NCBI GenBank assembly: GCA_041602815.1
Contig: JBFIFO010000001.1
Location: forward strand, 28,397 to 92,396
Direction of reading: 5' to 3'
Length of the DNA: 64,000 nt
From: GCA-020356105 sp041602815
Lineage (GTDB): Bacteria; Pseudomonadota; Alphaproteobacteria; UBA8366; JADFVY01
Shown here: piece after piece, positions 18,691-28,011 of the stretch
How positions within the stretch are numbered: the first letter of the stretch is position 1
Layout of the letters: each line of letters starts with the position of its first letter
Notes under the pieces: model-generated
Database searches by the model: none
The model's input: the letters and a program-made list of their open reading frames with translations, nothing else
Told to the model about the DNA's origin: nothing
Program-made: the position numbers and the translations under genes

Positions 18691-18751
18691 AATTGCCCAA
18701 ATTTCGAGCACGTCAATATTGCGCACAAACATTAAGCAATTGCCCAAGTTT
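18691..18751. promoter_or_regulatory. Pair of direct repeats upstream of ntrB (possible operator)
   Basis: AATTGCCCAAATTT (18691-18704) and AATTGCCCAAGTTT (18738-18751) differ at one of 14 positions and start 47 bases apart. A partly inverted relative, AAATTGGGTTAATT, lies just before the first. All fall in the AT-rich 153-base gap before ntrB. They look like binding sites for a regulator of the ntr operon; no sigma-54 consensus is evident. Confidence 0.4.
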
Positions 18752-18789
18752 TTCCCACTTCAAACCCTTACAGCTGCGAAGTATCACTT

Positions 18790-19920
18790 GTGGAAATCTT
18801 GCAGGAACAGGACCACCAAATATCCGGATCAGCCGAGGTCGACGGCACTGCCGTACTGAATGCCCTGCCGGATCCCGTGCTCGTCATCGACGGCCCCGGA
18901 AGCGACATCCTCTATGTCAATGGCGCGGCCGAGCAATTGTTTCAGGCCAGTGCCGCTTTTCTGCGGACAAAAGCGCTTGCCGATATCATCCCTCATGACA
19001 GCCCGGTCCTGCTGCTCGTCGAACGCGTCCGGCGCAGTGGCAGCAACATGTCGCAGCACGCGGTGCGTCTGGATTCGCCACGGATCGGCGAGCATCTCAT
19101 GCGCGTCGATGCGGCGCCGATGGCGGAGTATGAGGAACGAATTGTCCTGACCCTCCAGGAGCAGTCGATCGCCGGCAAGATCGACAGATCGCTGACACAC
19201 CGCGACTCGACGCGGTCAGTCTCGGCAATGGCGTCGCTGCTGGCGCACGAGATCAAGAACCCGCTGTCCGGTGTGCGCGGTGCCGCGCAACTGCTCGAAC
19301 AGTCGCTGGGCCCGGAGGACGCCCAGCTGACGCGCCTCATCGTCGAGGAAGCGGACCGGATCGTCCGGCTGATCGATCGGATGGAAGCCTTTACCGGCGA
19401 TATGCCGCTCGACGCGCTGGGTCCAGTCAACATCCATGAAGTGCTTGAGCGTGTCCTTTCGCTTGCGCGTACCGGCTTTGCCTCGCACGCTCGCTTTGCC
19501 GAGCGTTACGATCCGTCGCTGCCGCCGGTCTACGGGAACAGCGACCGCCTCATCCAGGCGTTTCTGAACCTGGTCAAGAACGCGGCGGAGGCGGCGCCGA
19601 AGGACGGGGGCGAAATCATCGTGACGACCGGATACCAGCATGGCGTACGGCTTGCCGCGCCAAGCGGCGACACGCCGATGCAGCTACCTCTGGTCGTTAC
19701 GATCCAGGACAATGGATCCGGTATTCCGGAAGACCTGCGGCCACACATCTTCGATCCGTTCGTAACGACCAAACCGGGGGGCACCGGGCTGGGCTTGCCC
19801 TTGGTCGCCAAGCTGATCGGCGAGCTCGGTGGCGTGATCGACGTTGAGAGCCGGCCGCGGCGCACGATCTTCCGAGTCCTGTTGCCGATTGTCCGCGAAG
19901 GAGGGCCCGGCCATGCCTGA
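18790..19920 (+). CDS. ntrB: Nitrogen-regulation sensor histidine kinase NtrB (GlnL)
   Basis: Cytosolic kinase/phosphatase of NtrC, normally controlled by PII proteins according to nitrogen status. The 376 residues comprise an N-terminal PAS domain (about 20-130, beginning LNALPDPVLVIDG), the phospho-acceptor helix with His in LLAHEIKNPLSGVRGAAQLL, and an ATPase domain with NLVKNAAEAA, DNGSGIPED and the GTGLGL lid. Translation starts at GTG 18790; no transmembrane segment is present. Its stop lies 8 bases inside ntrC, so the two are coupled. Confidence 0.95.
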   Translation: MEILQEQDHQISGSAEVDGTAVLNALPDPVLVIDGPGSDILYVNGAAEQLFQASAAFLRTKALADIIPHDSPVLLLVERVRRSGSNMSQHAVRLDSPRIGEHLMRVDAAPMAEYEERIVLTLQEQSIAGKIDRSLTHRDSTRSVSAMASLLAHEIKNPLSGVRGAAQLLEQSLGPEDAQLTRLIVEEADRIVRLIDRMEAFTGDMPLDALGPVNIHEVLERVLSLARTGFASHARFAERYDPSLPPVYGNSDRLIQAFLNLVKNAAEAAPKDGGEIIVTTGYQHGVRLAAPSGDTPMQLPLVVTIQDNGSGIPEDLRPHIFDPFVTTKPGGTGLGLPLVAKLIGELGGVIDVESRPRRTIFRVLLPIVREGGPGHA

Positions 19921-21388
19921 AGCCACGATCCTGTTGGCCGACGATGACCGCGCGATCCGCACCGTCCTGATCCAGGCCCTCGGCCGTATGGGCCATCAGG
20001 TTCGGGCCACCGGGAATGCCGCCACGTTGTGGCGGTGGATATCCGATGGGGAAGGGGACGTCGTGATCACCGACGTGGTCATGCCCGACGAGAACGGTCT
20101 CGATCTCGTGCCGAGGATCCGCAAGCTGCGGCCGGAGCTGCGGGTCATCGTCATGAGCGCACAGAACACCTTGCTGACCGCTGTAAAGGCGACGGAGAGG
20201 GGGGCTTTCGAATATATTCCGAAACCTTTTGATCTCAAGGAGTTACTGGCCATCGTCGAACGGGCCCTGACGGAGCCCAAAGCCGGATCCCCCGGATCCG
20301 GAGAAGCGGCCGGCGACGCGGCGGAGGACCAGCTCCCGCTGATCGGACGATCGCCCGTCATGCAAGAGATCTATCGTGTTCTCGCGCGACTCATGGGCAC
20401 CGACCTGACCGTCCTGATCAGTGGCGAATCGGGGACCGGTAAGGAACTGATTGCGCGTGCCCTGCACGATTACGGAAAACGCCGCAACGGCCCCTTCGTC
20501 GCTGTGAATATGGCGGCAATTCCGCGCGAACTCATTGAAAGCGAGCTGTTTGGCCACGAAAAGGGGGCATTCACGGGCGCCACCATGCGTTCGCCAGGGC
20601 GCTTCGAGCAGGCCGACGGTGGCACGCTGTTTCTCGATGAAATCGGCGACATGCCGCTTGAGGCGCAAACTAGATTGCTGCGGGTCCTGCAGGAAGGTGA
20701 GTATACCTCTGTCGGCGGCCGTACACCGATTCGCGCCAATGTCCGGATTGTGGCGGCAACGCACCGCGATCTCCGGCAACTGGTGTCACACGGACTGTTT
20801 CGCGAGGATCTGTATTTCCGGCTCAATGTCGTGCCGATTCGCGTTCCGCCCCTACGCGAACGAACGGAGGATATCCCGGAACTCGTCCGCCATTTCCAGA
20901 GCAGCATGGCGGAGCTGGGTCTGCCGACCAAACGACTCGATACGGCGGCGATGCAGCGACTGCAGACCTATCGTTGGCCGGGCAACGTCCGCGAGCTTGA
21001 AAATCTCGTCCGGCGCCTGTCCGCGCTGTATTCGCACGACACGATCGGCGTTGACGTCGTCGAGGCCGAGCTTGCGGAGGACCCGCCCGTGGCCTCGTTA
21101 CGTTACGGCGCGCCATCGGCCAATGACGGCCTTTCGGGTGCGGTCGAGCAGCACTTGCGGTCATATTTCAACGCGCATCGGAGCGAACTCCCAGCAGCCG
21201 GGTTGTATGACCGCGTATTACGCGAGGTCGAACGGCCTCTCATCGAACTGTCGCTGGCAGCCACCGGGGGAAATCAGATAAAGGCAGCGCAATTGCTCGG
21301 TCTCAATCGCAACACCTTGCGAAAGAAGATCCGCGAATTGGACATCCATGTGGTCAGGGGCGTAAAATACGGCCAAAGAACGCCATGA
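19913..21388 (+). CDS. ntrC: Sigma-54-dependent response regulator NtrC (GlnG)
   Basis: Enhancer-binding activator of nitrogen-assimilation genes. The 491-residue protein has a receiver domain (phospho-acceptor Asp54 in VITDVVMPDENG, conserved Lys in YIPKPFD), an AAA+ domain with Walker A GESGTGKE (171-178), the sigma-54 contact loop GAFTGA (218-223) and Walker B FLDEIG, and a C-terminal Fis-type helix-turn-helix (GNQIKAAQLLGLNRNTLRKK). ATG 19913 follows GAAGGAGGG and overlaps ntrB. All motifs needed for sigma-54 activation are intact, in contrast to NtrX downstream. Confidence 0.97.
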   Translation: MPEATILLADDDRAIRTVLIQALGRMGHQVRATGNAATLWRWISDGEGDVVITDVVMPDENGLDLVPRIRKLRPELRVIVMSAQNTLLTAVKATERGAFEYIPKPFDLKELLAIVERALTEPKAGSPGSGEAAGDAAEDQLPLIGRSPVMQEIYRVLARLMGTDLTVLISGESGTGKELIARALHDYGKRRNGPFVAVNMAAIPRELIESELFGHEKGAFTGATMRSPGRFEQADGGTLFLDEIGDMPLEAQTRLLRVLQEGEYTSVGGRTPIRANVRIVAATHRDLRQLVSHGLFREDLYFRLNVVPIRVPPLRERTEDIPELVRHFQSSMAELGLPTKRLDTAAMQRLQTYRWPGNVRELENLVRRLSALYSHDTIGVDVVEAELAEDPPVASLRYGAPSANDGLSGAVEQHLRSYFNAHRSELPAAGLYDRVLREVERPLIELSLAATGGNQIKAAQLLGLNRNTLRKKIRELDIHVVRGVKYGQRTP

Positions 21389-21395
21389 GACGGCA

Positions 21396-23657
21396 ATGAT
21401 CACCAGCGAGCCCGCAGCGGAGCGCAAATTTCTGATCGACCGGGTGGCCGGCCTCTGGCGGCGTTTCCGGCTTGGCCGCATATTGGGCATTGCACTGCCG
21501 CTGGCGGCGCTGGTCGCGGGCATCGCGACCTATATTGCGTTGTCCGATACCGATCCGCTCGGCAGTCAGCCAGAGGACATACTCTACCTCCTGTACGTCG
21601 ATTTCGTGCTGTTGCTGGCGCTGGCGGTCGTCGTCATGAGACGAATCGTCAAACTGTGGCTCGCCCGGCGACAGGGTTCCGCCGGTTCACGGCTCCACTC
21701 GCGCCTCAGCTTCCTGTTTGGTCTGGTCGCCGTGGCGCCGACGATTTTCGTCCTGCTCTTTTCGGTGCTATTCATCAGCTCGGGAATCCAGGACTGGTTC
21801 AGCGAACGTGTTGCCAGCACGCTGGAGGCTGCGAACGCCGCGGCGCAGGGATATCTGAAAGAACATCAGCAGAATATTCGAGCGGACGCCCTGCGGGTGG
21901 CGCGCGACTTGAACCGCGATGCACGGCTGCTGGAGGGCAGTCCGCGACTGCTCAACCAGGCCGTCAACCTGCAGGCGCAGTTGCGCGGGCTTACCGAGGC
22001 AATCGTGTTTGACGGCACGGGCAAGGTCCTGGCCAGGTCCGGATTGACCTTTGCCCTCGAATTCGAGGTTATCGAGAGCGCGCATATGGAAAGCGCCAGG
22101 GCCGGCGACGTGCCCATCTTCCTCAATGAGAGCGAAGATCGGGTACGGGCGTTGCTTCGCCTGGACAATTTCCTGGATGCTTACCTGTTTGTCGGACGGT
22201 TCGTCGATGCGTCGGTTCTTTCGCACACCGAACGGACCCGGGATGCGGTGGACGAATTTTACAAGCTGAAAAGCAAGAGCACGGACATACAGATATCGTT
22301 CACGTTGATATTCCTGCTGGTCGCTCTGCTACTCGTGACCGCTGCCGTCTGGATGGGGCTTAACGTTGCTACCGAGCTCTCGCAGCCGATCAGCGAACTC
22401 ATCGCGGCGGTAGACAAGGTCGGCGAAGGCGACTTGTCGGCGCGGGTGCGAGAGCTTCCCCCGGACGATGAAATCGGTTCGCTCAGCCGGGCGTTCAACC
22501 GTATGACCGATCAGCTGGCGGAGCAGCGCCAGGAACTGATTCAGACCAATCAGCAGCTGGACGAACGCCGTCAGTTCACCGAAACGGTCCTGTCCGGCGT
22601 TTCGGCCGGCGTGATCGGTGTCGACCGGCGGGGACGGATCGACCTACCCAACAGGTCGGCGGCTCGCTTGCTTGGCATCGAGGTCGAGAGCATGATCGGC
22701 CAACCGCTGGAGAAGGTGGTACCCGAGGTTGCGGCGCTGTTCCGGGAGACAAAGCGGCGCGGTGGACGTTCTACGGAATCGCAGATCAAGATTACTCGCG
22801 GCGGCAATGTGCGGACGTTGCTGGTGGCAATCGCGGTTGAACAGCTGAAGGGGAAGGTGATCGGCTACGTGGTGACCTTCGACGACGTCTCGGAACTGCT
22901 CGAAGCGCAATGGAAAGGCGCCTGGGCCGACGTTGCCCGCCGTATTGCGCACGAAATACGCAATCCGTTGACCCCCATCCAGCTATCGGCTGAGCGACTC
23001 AAGCGCAAATATATGGATGAGATCACATCGGACAAGGAAACCTTCGAAATCTGCACCGACACGATCGTCCGGAGGGTTGACGACATCGGCCGAATGATCG
23101 AGGAGTTTTCGAATTTCGCGCGGATGCCGGCGCCGGTCCTGCGCCTTGAGAATCTCAGTGAGCTGACCCGACAGGCCATGTTCCTGCAGCGTAACGCCCA
23201 TCCGCAGATCGACTTCGTCGCCGTTATGCCGGAGGAGCCTGTATTCGCCAACTGTGATGGCCGGCAGCTCGCGCAAGTGGTCACCAATCTGCTGCAGAAC
23301 GCGGCCGAAGCGCTGGAACGCGACAACGGACCGGGTGCCGAGAAACCTCGGGTGATCATGCGTCTCGCCAATGCCGACGACAGGGTGGTCATCGAGGTCG
23401 AGGACAACGGGCCGGGACTGCCGGAAGAGGGTCGCGAAAGATTGACCGAGCCATACATCACGACTCGCCAGAGCGGTACGGGTCTCGGACTGGCGATCGT
23501 CCGCAAGATCATGGAGGATCACCGGGGCACTCTGGTTCTCGGCGACGCCGAGGGTGGCGGCGCCTGTATTCGCGTGGAACTGCCGAAGGATGGAGATAAT
23601 GCAGCGGCTGCGCGCAGACAGATGACGGCGGGGGGTCCGTTGGCCAATGGCCCATGA
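21396..23657 (+). CDS. ntrY: Membrane sensor histidine kinase NtrY
   Basis: Inner-membrane kinase of the NtrY/NtrX system, linked in relatives to nitrogen, nitrate and redox control. In 753 residues: about three N-terminal transmembrane helices (first 115 residues), an extracytoplasmic domain to about residue 290, another membrane helix, HAMP (around VATELSQPISELIAAVDKV), a PAS domain starting near FTETVLSGVSAGVIGVDRRG, phospho-acceptor His in RRIAHEIRNPLTPIQLS, and an ATPase domain with NLLQNAAEAL, DNGPGLPE and GTGLGLAI. It starts 7 bases after ntrC and overlaps ntrX by 11. Confidence 0.94.
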   Translation: MITSEPAAERKFLIDRVAGLWRRFRLGRILGIALPLAALVAGIATYIALSDTDPLGSQPEDILYLLYVDFVLLLALAVVVMRRIVKLWLARRQGSAGSRLHSRLSFLFGLVAVAPTIFVLLFSVLFISSGIQDWFSERVASTLEAANAAAQGYLKEHQQNIRADALRVARDLNRDARLLEGSPRLLNQAVNLQAQLRGLTEAIVFDGTGKVLARSGLTFALEFEVIESAHMESARAGDVPIFLNESEDRVRALLRLDNFLDAYLFVGRFVDASVLSHTERTRDAVDEFYKLKSKSTDIQISFTLIFLLVALLLVTAAVWMGLNVATELSQPISELIAAVDKVGEGDLSARVRELPPDDEIGSLSRAFNRMTDQLAEQRQELIQTNQQLDERRQFTETVLSGVSAGVIGVDRRGRIDLPNRSAARLLGIEVESMIGQPLEKVVPEVAALFRETKRRGGRSTESQIKITRGGNVRTLLVAIAVEQLKGKVIGYVVTFDDVSELLEAQWKGAWADVARRIAHEIRNPLTPIQLSAERLKRKYMDEITSDKETFEICTDTIVRRVDDIGRMIEEFSNFARMPAPVLRLENLSELTRQAMFLQRNAHPQIDFVAVMPEEPVFANCDGRQLAQVVTNLLQNAAEALERDNGPGAEKPRVIMRLANADDRVVIEVEDNGPGLPEEGRERLTEPYITTRQSGTGLGLAIVRKIMEDHRGTLVLGDAEGGGACIRVELPKDGDNAAAARRQMTAGGPLANGP

Positions 23658-25047
23658 AATTCTGATCGTCGACGACGAACCCGATATCAGGACCCAGGTC
23701 GCGGGGATTCTCGAGGATACGGGGTATCAAACCCGTCAGGCAAGCAACAGCACGGAAGTCCTGGATGCTCTGGCCAGCCGACAGCCTGCCTTGATCATCC
23801 TCGACGTGTGGCTCGGTGACAGCGAGAAGGACGGCTTGCAGACCCTGGAGACAATCCGGCGCGATTATCCGGATCAGCAGGTGGTCATGATCAGCGGCCA
23901 TGCAACCTTCGACATGGCCGTCTCTGCGACCAAGATGGGTGCCTACGATTTTATAACCAAACCCTTCAAATCGGATGTGCTGATCCACACGGTTGAGCGG
24001 GCGCTCCGGGAACTGCGCCTGCACGAGGAAAATCTCGAGCTGCGGCGGAAAGCGGGTACCCAGACGGAGGACATCATCGGCACCTCGCCGATCATGGTTC
24101 AGCTTCGGCGCAGCATCGATCAACTTGCCCGCACCGACAGCCGCGCCCTTATCTTTGGTCCCACCGGTTCGGGGAAATCCCTTGTCGCGCGGGCCATACA
24201 CCGGGCGTCGCCACGCGCTCGAGGCAGGTTTGTCGTCCTGAACTGTGCGACGTTGGAGCCGGACCGCAGCGACGCCGTCCTTTTCGGGCTCGAACCACAT
24301 GCCGGCAAGCCGCGCGGAGTGGGCGTCTTCGAGAAGGCGCATGGCGGAACCCTCGTGCTCGAGGAGGTTGGGGCGCTCTCGCGGCAGGCGCAAGCCAAGA
24401 TCGTCGGGCTGCTCCACGACAACACGTTCCGACGGCTCGGCGGCAACAAATTGATCGACGTGGATACGCGTGTTCTCGCGACGACCACCCAGAACCTCAA
24501 GTCGGAGGTCGATGCGGGACGGTTCAACGAAGACCTCTATTACCGCCTGAACGTGGTGCCGCTCGAAGTGCCACCGCTGCACGTCCGCCGCCGGGATATT
24601 CCCGGGCTCGTTCGCTATCTCATACCACGAATCGCGGCCGAAAAGGACCAACCACCGCCGATCCTGAATGCCGATGCCATCGACGCCCTGGAAGGACATG
24701 ACTGGCCGGGCAATCTGTGGGAGCTGACCAACGTAATCGAACGGCTTCTGCTGACCGCGCGCAGTGCCGACGACCACACGATCAAAGCCTCGTCCGTCGC
24801 CGCTGCGATCGGCGAGGGAGTTCGCAACGCGACACGCTGGGATCATAATCTTCAGGTCCTCAACCGGCCGCTCCGCGAGGCGCGGGAGGCATTCGAAAAG
24901 GAATATATGCAGTTCCATCTGACGCGCTTCGGCGGCAACATAAGTCGCACTGCGGAGTTTGTCGGCATGGATCGAGCCGCCCTGCATCGTAAACTCAAGA
25001 CGCTTGGCGTGACGGCACCCGAAAGATCAGAAGGGGCGGACGCCTGA
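23647..25047 (+). CDS. ntrX: Response regulator NtrX, sigma-54 contact loop absent
   Basis: Partner of NtrY. The 466 residues comprise a receiver (Asp53 in IILDVWLGD), an AAA+-like domain with intact Walker A GPTGSGKS (171-178) and a C-terminal helix-turn-helix (GGNISRTAEFVGMDRAALHR). The AAA+ domain departs from true sigma-54 activators: the region that should carry GAFTGA reads GLEPHAGKPRGVGVF, Walker B is LVLEEVG rather than LFLDEIG, and PPLRER is PPLHVR. It therefore probably acts without sigma-54. Overlaps ntrY by 11 bases. Confidence 0.94.
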   Translation: MAHEILIVDDEPDIRTQVAGILEDTGYQTRQASNSTEVLDALASRQPALIILDVWLGDSEKDGLQTLETIRRDYPDQQVVMISGHATFDMAVSATKMGAYDFITKPFKSDVLIHTVERALRELRLHEENLELRRKAGTQTEDIIGTSPIMVQLRRSIDQLARTDSRALIFGPTGSGKSLVARAIHRASPRARGRFVVLNCATLEPDRSDAVLFGLEPHAGKPRGVGVFEKAHGGTLVLEEVGALSRQAQAKIVGLLHDNTFRRLGGNKLIDVDTRVLATTTQNLKSEVDAGRFNEDLYYRLNVVPLEVPPLHVRRRDIPGLVRYLIPRIAAEKDQPPPILNADAIDALEGHDWPGNLWELTNVIERLLLTARSADDHTIKASSVAAAIGEGVRNATRWDHNLQVLNRPLREAREAFEKEYMQFHLTRFGGNISRTAEFVGMDRAALHRKLKTLGVTAPERSEGADA

Positions 25048-25072
25048 GTCCGACAGCGGGAAATTTCACCAT

Positions 25073-26458
25073 ATGAAGGTAATTGTCTGTGGAGCCGGGC
25101 AGGTCGGGTTCAACATTGCCCAGTATCTGGCGATGGAAAACAACGATGTCACGGTGATTGACCAGGCGGCCGACCTGATTGGCAAGGTCAACGATCTCCT
25201 CGACGTGCAGGCGCTGGTGGGTTACGCGTCGCATCCTGACGTGCTCGAGCAGGCCGGAGCCGCCGATTCCGACATGTTGATCGCGGTCACCTACGCCGAC
25301 GAAGTCAACATGGTCGCCTGCCAGATTGCCCACTCGTTGTTCAATGTTCCGACCAAGATCGCGCGTGTGCGGCAGCAGAGTTATCTCAATCCGATGTGGG
25401 CCGACCTGTTCAGCCGGGAACACCTGCCGATCGATGTCATAATTTCGCCCGAGATTGAAGTGGCGCGGGCCATCGGCCGCCGAATGAGCGTGCCGGGCGC
25501 GTTCGACATGATCCCCCTTGCCGATGGTAAGGTCCGCGTGGTTGGCGTTCGATGCACAGAACGGTGTCCGGTCATCAATACGCCACTCCGGCAGCTTACG
25601 TCGCTGTTTCCGGAGCTGAACATCATCGTCGTGGGCATCCTGCGCGACGGTGAGCCGATTGTGCCAACGTCCAACAGTCAGATGCGCGCTGACGATGAGG
25701 TGTATTTCGTGGCTGATACGGCACATTTGCCGCGAGCGATGGCAGCCTTCGGGCATGACGAGAAATCGGCACGAAAAGTCGTCATCGTGGGCGGTGGAAA
25801 CATCGGCCTCAACCTTGCGCGTGAACTCAGCGAAGCGCGCAAGGGCATATCGACGAAGGTCATCGAGATCGACCGCGAGCGGGCCCGAAAGGTCGCTCAG
25901 GCGCTTCCTGCGGTCACCGTCATCCAGGGCGATGCATTGGACAGCGATATCCTCGAGGAGGCAAACGTGGCGACGGCGGAAGCTGTCGTGGCCGTGTCCA
26001 ATGACGACGAGACCAATATCCTGGCGTCGCTGCTGGCCAAGCGCAGCGGCGTCGAGCGTGCGGTTACGCTGATCAACAAGCCGTCCTACGGCCCGCTGAT
26101 CACGACATTGGGGATCGATGTCGTGGTCAGCCCCAGGGCCATTACCGTATCGACGATTCTGCAGCACGTGCGACGCGGCCGGATCAGGTCAGTCCACTCG
26201 CTCGGTGACGGATTCGCGGAGATCATCGAGGCGGAGGCCCTGGAAACGTCTCCGCTGGTCGGTACGGCGCTCAACGAGATCGAGTTGCCGGACGGTGTGA
26301 TCATCGGTGCGGTCGTTCGCGGCGGCCAGGATGGTCAGGTGATCATTCCGCGGGGATCGACGGTCATTGAGGGCAACGATCGGGTGATCCTGCTCGCGAC
26401 GGCAGATGCCGTCAAACAGGCGGAGAAGATGTTCACGGTCGGCCTGGAATTCTTCTGA
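25073..26458 (+). CDS. trkA: Trk system potassium uptake protein TrkA
   Basis: Peripheral NAD(H)-binding regulatory subunit of a Trk potassium transporter. The 461 residues show two tandem RCK units: Rossmann domain 1 (VIVCGAGQVGFNIA), TrkA_C domain, Rossmann domain 2 (VVIVGGGNIGLNLARELSEA) and a second TrkA_C domain. No transmembrane segment is present; the TrkH/G pore subunit is not in the window. Position after ntrX is conserved in the class (25-base gap). Confidence 0.95.
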   Translation: MKVIVCGAGQVGFNIAQYLAMENNDVTVIDQAADLIGKVNDLLDVQALVGYASHPDVLEQAGAADSDMLIAVTYADEVNMVACQIAHSLFNVPTKIARVRQQSYLNPMWADLFSREHLPIDVIISPEIEVARAIGRRMSVPGAFDMIPLADGKVRVVGVRCTERCPVINTPLRQLTSLFPELNIIVVGILRDGEPIVPTSNSQMRADDEVYFVADTAHLPRAMAAFGHDEKSARKVVIVGGGNIGLNLARELSEARKGISTKVIEIDRERARKVAQALPAVTVIQGDALDSDILEEANVATAEAVVAVSNDDETNILASLLAKRSGVERAVTLINKPSYGPLITTLGIDVVVSPRAITVSTILQHVRRGRIRSVHSLGDGFAEIIEAEALETSPLVGTALNEIELPDGVIIGAVVRGGQDGQVIIPRGSTVIEGNDRVILLATADAVKQAEKMFTVGLEFF

Positions 26459-26478
26459 GCGAGAGGGGATGTCCGGAC

Positions 26479-27342
26479 ATGACGCGTCTCGCATACGTCA
26501 ACGGACGGTACCTGCCGCATCGGCTGGCCGCCGTGCATATCGAGGATCGCGGCTACCAGTTCGCGGACGGCGTCTATGAGGTTGTGACCGTGGTGGCGGG
26601 GCAGGCGGTCGACGAAGGTCCGCATTTCGACCGGCTCGAACGCTCGTTGTCGGAAGTAGCGATGGCCATGCCAATGAGCCGTCGCGTCCTCCAGCTCATC
26701 GGACGCGAGCTGATCCGCCGAAACTGTGTTCGTAACGGTTTGCTCTATATCCAGGTGACGCGTGGCGTGGCGCCACGCGATCACAAGTTTCCTGTTCAGA
26801 CACGACCCGCACTGGTGATGACGACGAGGCATATCGACTTCGCGTCCCAACCGAAATTCAGCGACGGTGTCGCCGTCATCACCATACCCGACCAGCGCTG
26901 GGCCCGGCGCGATATCAAGACAATCAGCCTGCTACCGAATTGCCTGGGCAAGCAACAGGCTGCAGACGCCGGCGCATACGAGGCCTGGCTGGTCGACACC
27001 GACGGACTGGTTACTGAGGGGACTTCGTCCAATGCGTGGATCGTTACGTCAGAGGGACGTCTCGTAACGCGTCAGCTCGGCAACGAAATCCTGCACGGCG
27101 TGACGCGCCGCACGATCCTGATGATTGCCGCCGAAGAAGGCATTGAACTGGAAGAACGCCCATTCAGCGCGGACGAAGCGAGGACCGCCGCCGAGGCGTT
27201 CGTGACCAGCGCAACATCATTTGTCACACCGGTCGTGCGTATCGACGACGCAGTGATCGGGGATGGTACTCCAGGGCCATTGTCGCGCCGGCTCCTCGCG
27301 TGGTACCGCGATTACATGAACGGTGTGAGGCAGACCGGATGA
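26479..27342 (+). CDS. dat: D-alanine/D-amino-acid aminotransferase (class IV)
   Basis: Fold-type IV PLP enzyme of 287 residues. PLP lysine Lys147 lies in RRDIKTISLLPN, and TEGTSSNAWIV is the conserved cofactor-phosphate loop; the N-terminal VNGRYLPHRLAAVHIEDRGY is typical of the D-amino-acid transaminase group. Probable reaction: D-Ala + 2-oxoglutarate to pyruvate + D-Glu, supplying D-amino acids for peptidoglycan; a branched-chain or aminodeoxychorismate activity is less likely from these motifs. It follows trkA, and its stop overlaps the next start (ATGA). Confidence 0.88.
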   Translation: MTRLAYVNGRYLPHRLAAVHIEDRGYQFADGVYEVVTVVAGQAVDEGPHFDRLERSLSEVAMAMPMSRRVLQLIGRELIRRNCVRNGLLYIQVTRGVAPRDHKFPVQTRPALVMTTRHIDFASQPKFSDGVAVITIPDQRWARRDIKTISLLPNCLGKQQAADAGAYEAWLVDTDGLVTEGTSSNAWIVTSEGRLVTRQLGNEILHGVTRRTILMIAAEEGIELEERPFSADEARTAAEAFVTSATSFVTPVVRIDDAVIGDGTPGPLSRRLLAWYRDYMNGVRQTG

Positions 27343-27995
27343 CCAGTGGGCGTTCGCGCCCCGAGGCCATCGTGTTTGACTGGGACAATACGCTCGTCGA
27401 CACTTGGCCGGTGATCCACGATGCGCTGGCGGTCACGTTCCGGGCCATGGGGCATTCCAGTTGGACCTTCGAGGAGACGCGCACGCGGGTTCGCCGGTCC
27501 CTGCGCGATGCCTTTCCGCGTCTGTTCGGCGAGCGCTGGAAGGAGGCGCGAGGAATCTTCTACGACGCCTTCGAACGTGTCCACATCGAGCGCCTCCGGC
27601 CGCTTGACGATGCCGACGAACTTCTCGGCGCCTTGTCCCAGATGGGCGTCTATCTCGCGGTTCTAAGCAATAAGACGGGCCGGTACCTGCGCGCCGAGGC
27701 GGCGCATCTCGGATGGACGGGGTATTTCGATTGTCTGGTCGGCGCAGGCGATGCGGCACGGGATAAGCCCGCGCCGGAGGCGCTGCAGCTCGCGCTGGCG
27801 CGGGCGCCGGTCGGGCCAGGGCAACGCGTCTGGATCGTCGGCGATGCGGGATTAGATATGGAAGTCGCGCACAAGACCGGGTGCCGACCGGTGCTGCTGA
27901 ACCGGGACCCCGGCGACTCCGAATTCGCCGCATGGCCGCCCGGCCATTGCTTTGCGAGTTGTAGAACGCTATTAGAATACATAGAAGGGTGGTAA
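27339..27995 (+). CDS. HAD-superfamily phosphatase, phosphoglycolate-phosphatase-like
   Basis: A 218-residue HAD hydrolase of the Gph/PGP-like subfamily I. Motif I is FDWDNTLVDT (nucleophile and acid Asp), motif II LAVLSNK, motif III Lys in DKPAPEAL and motif IV GDAGLDMEVA. A helical cap lies between motifs I and II. The substrate is not deducible; phosphoglycolate or a sugar phosphate is likely. ATG 27339 overlaps the dat stop (ATGA), so it is translationally coupled to dat and separates it from hfq, with which dat is often adjacent. Confidence 0.85.
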   Translation: MTSGRSRPEAIVFDWDNTLVDTWPVIHDALAVTFRAMGHSSWTFEETRTRVRRSLRDAFPRLFGERWKEARGIFYDAFERVHIERLRPLDDADELLGALSQMGVYLAVLSNKTGRYLRAEAAHLGWTGYFDCLVGAGDAARDKPAPEALQLALARAPVGPGQRVWIVGDAGLDMEVAHKTGCRPVLLNRDPGDSEFAAWPPGHCFASCRTLLEYIEGW

Positions 27996-28011
27996 TGCAT
28001 CGCGCCTGTCA

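Noticed and set aside
18637..18789. Sigma-54 promoter for ntrB
   Set aside because: No TGGCAC-N5-TTGC-like element could be found in the gap.
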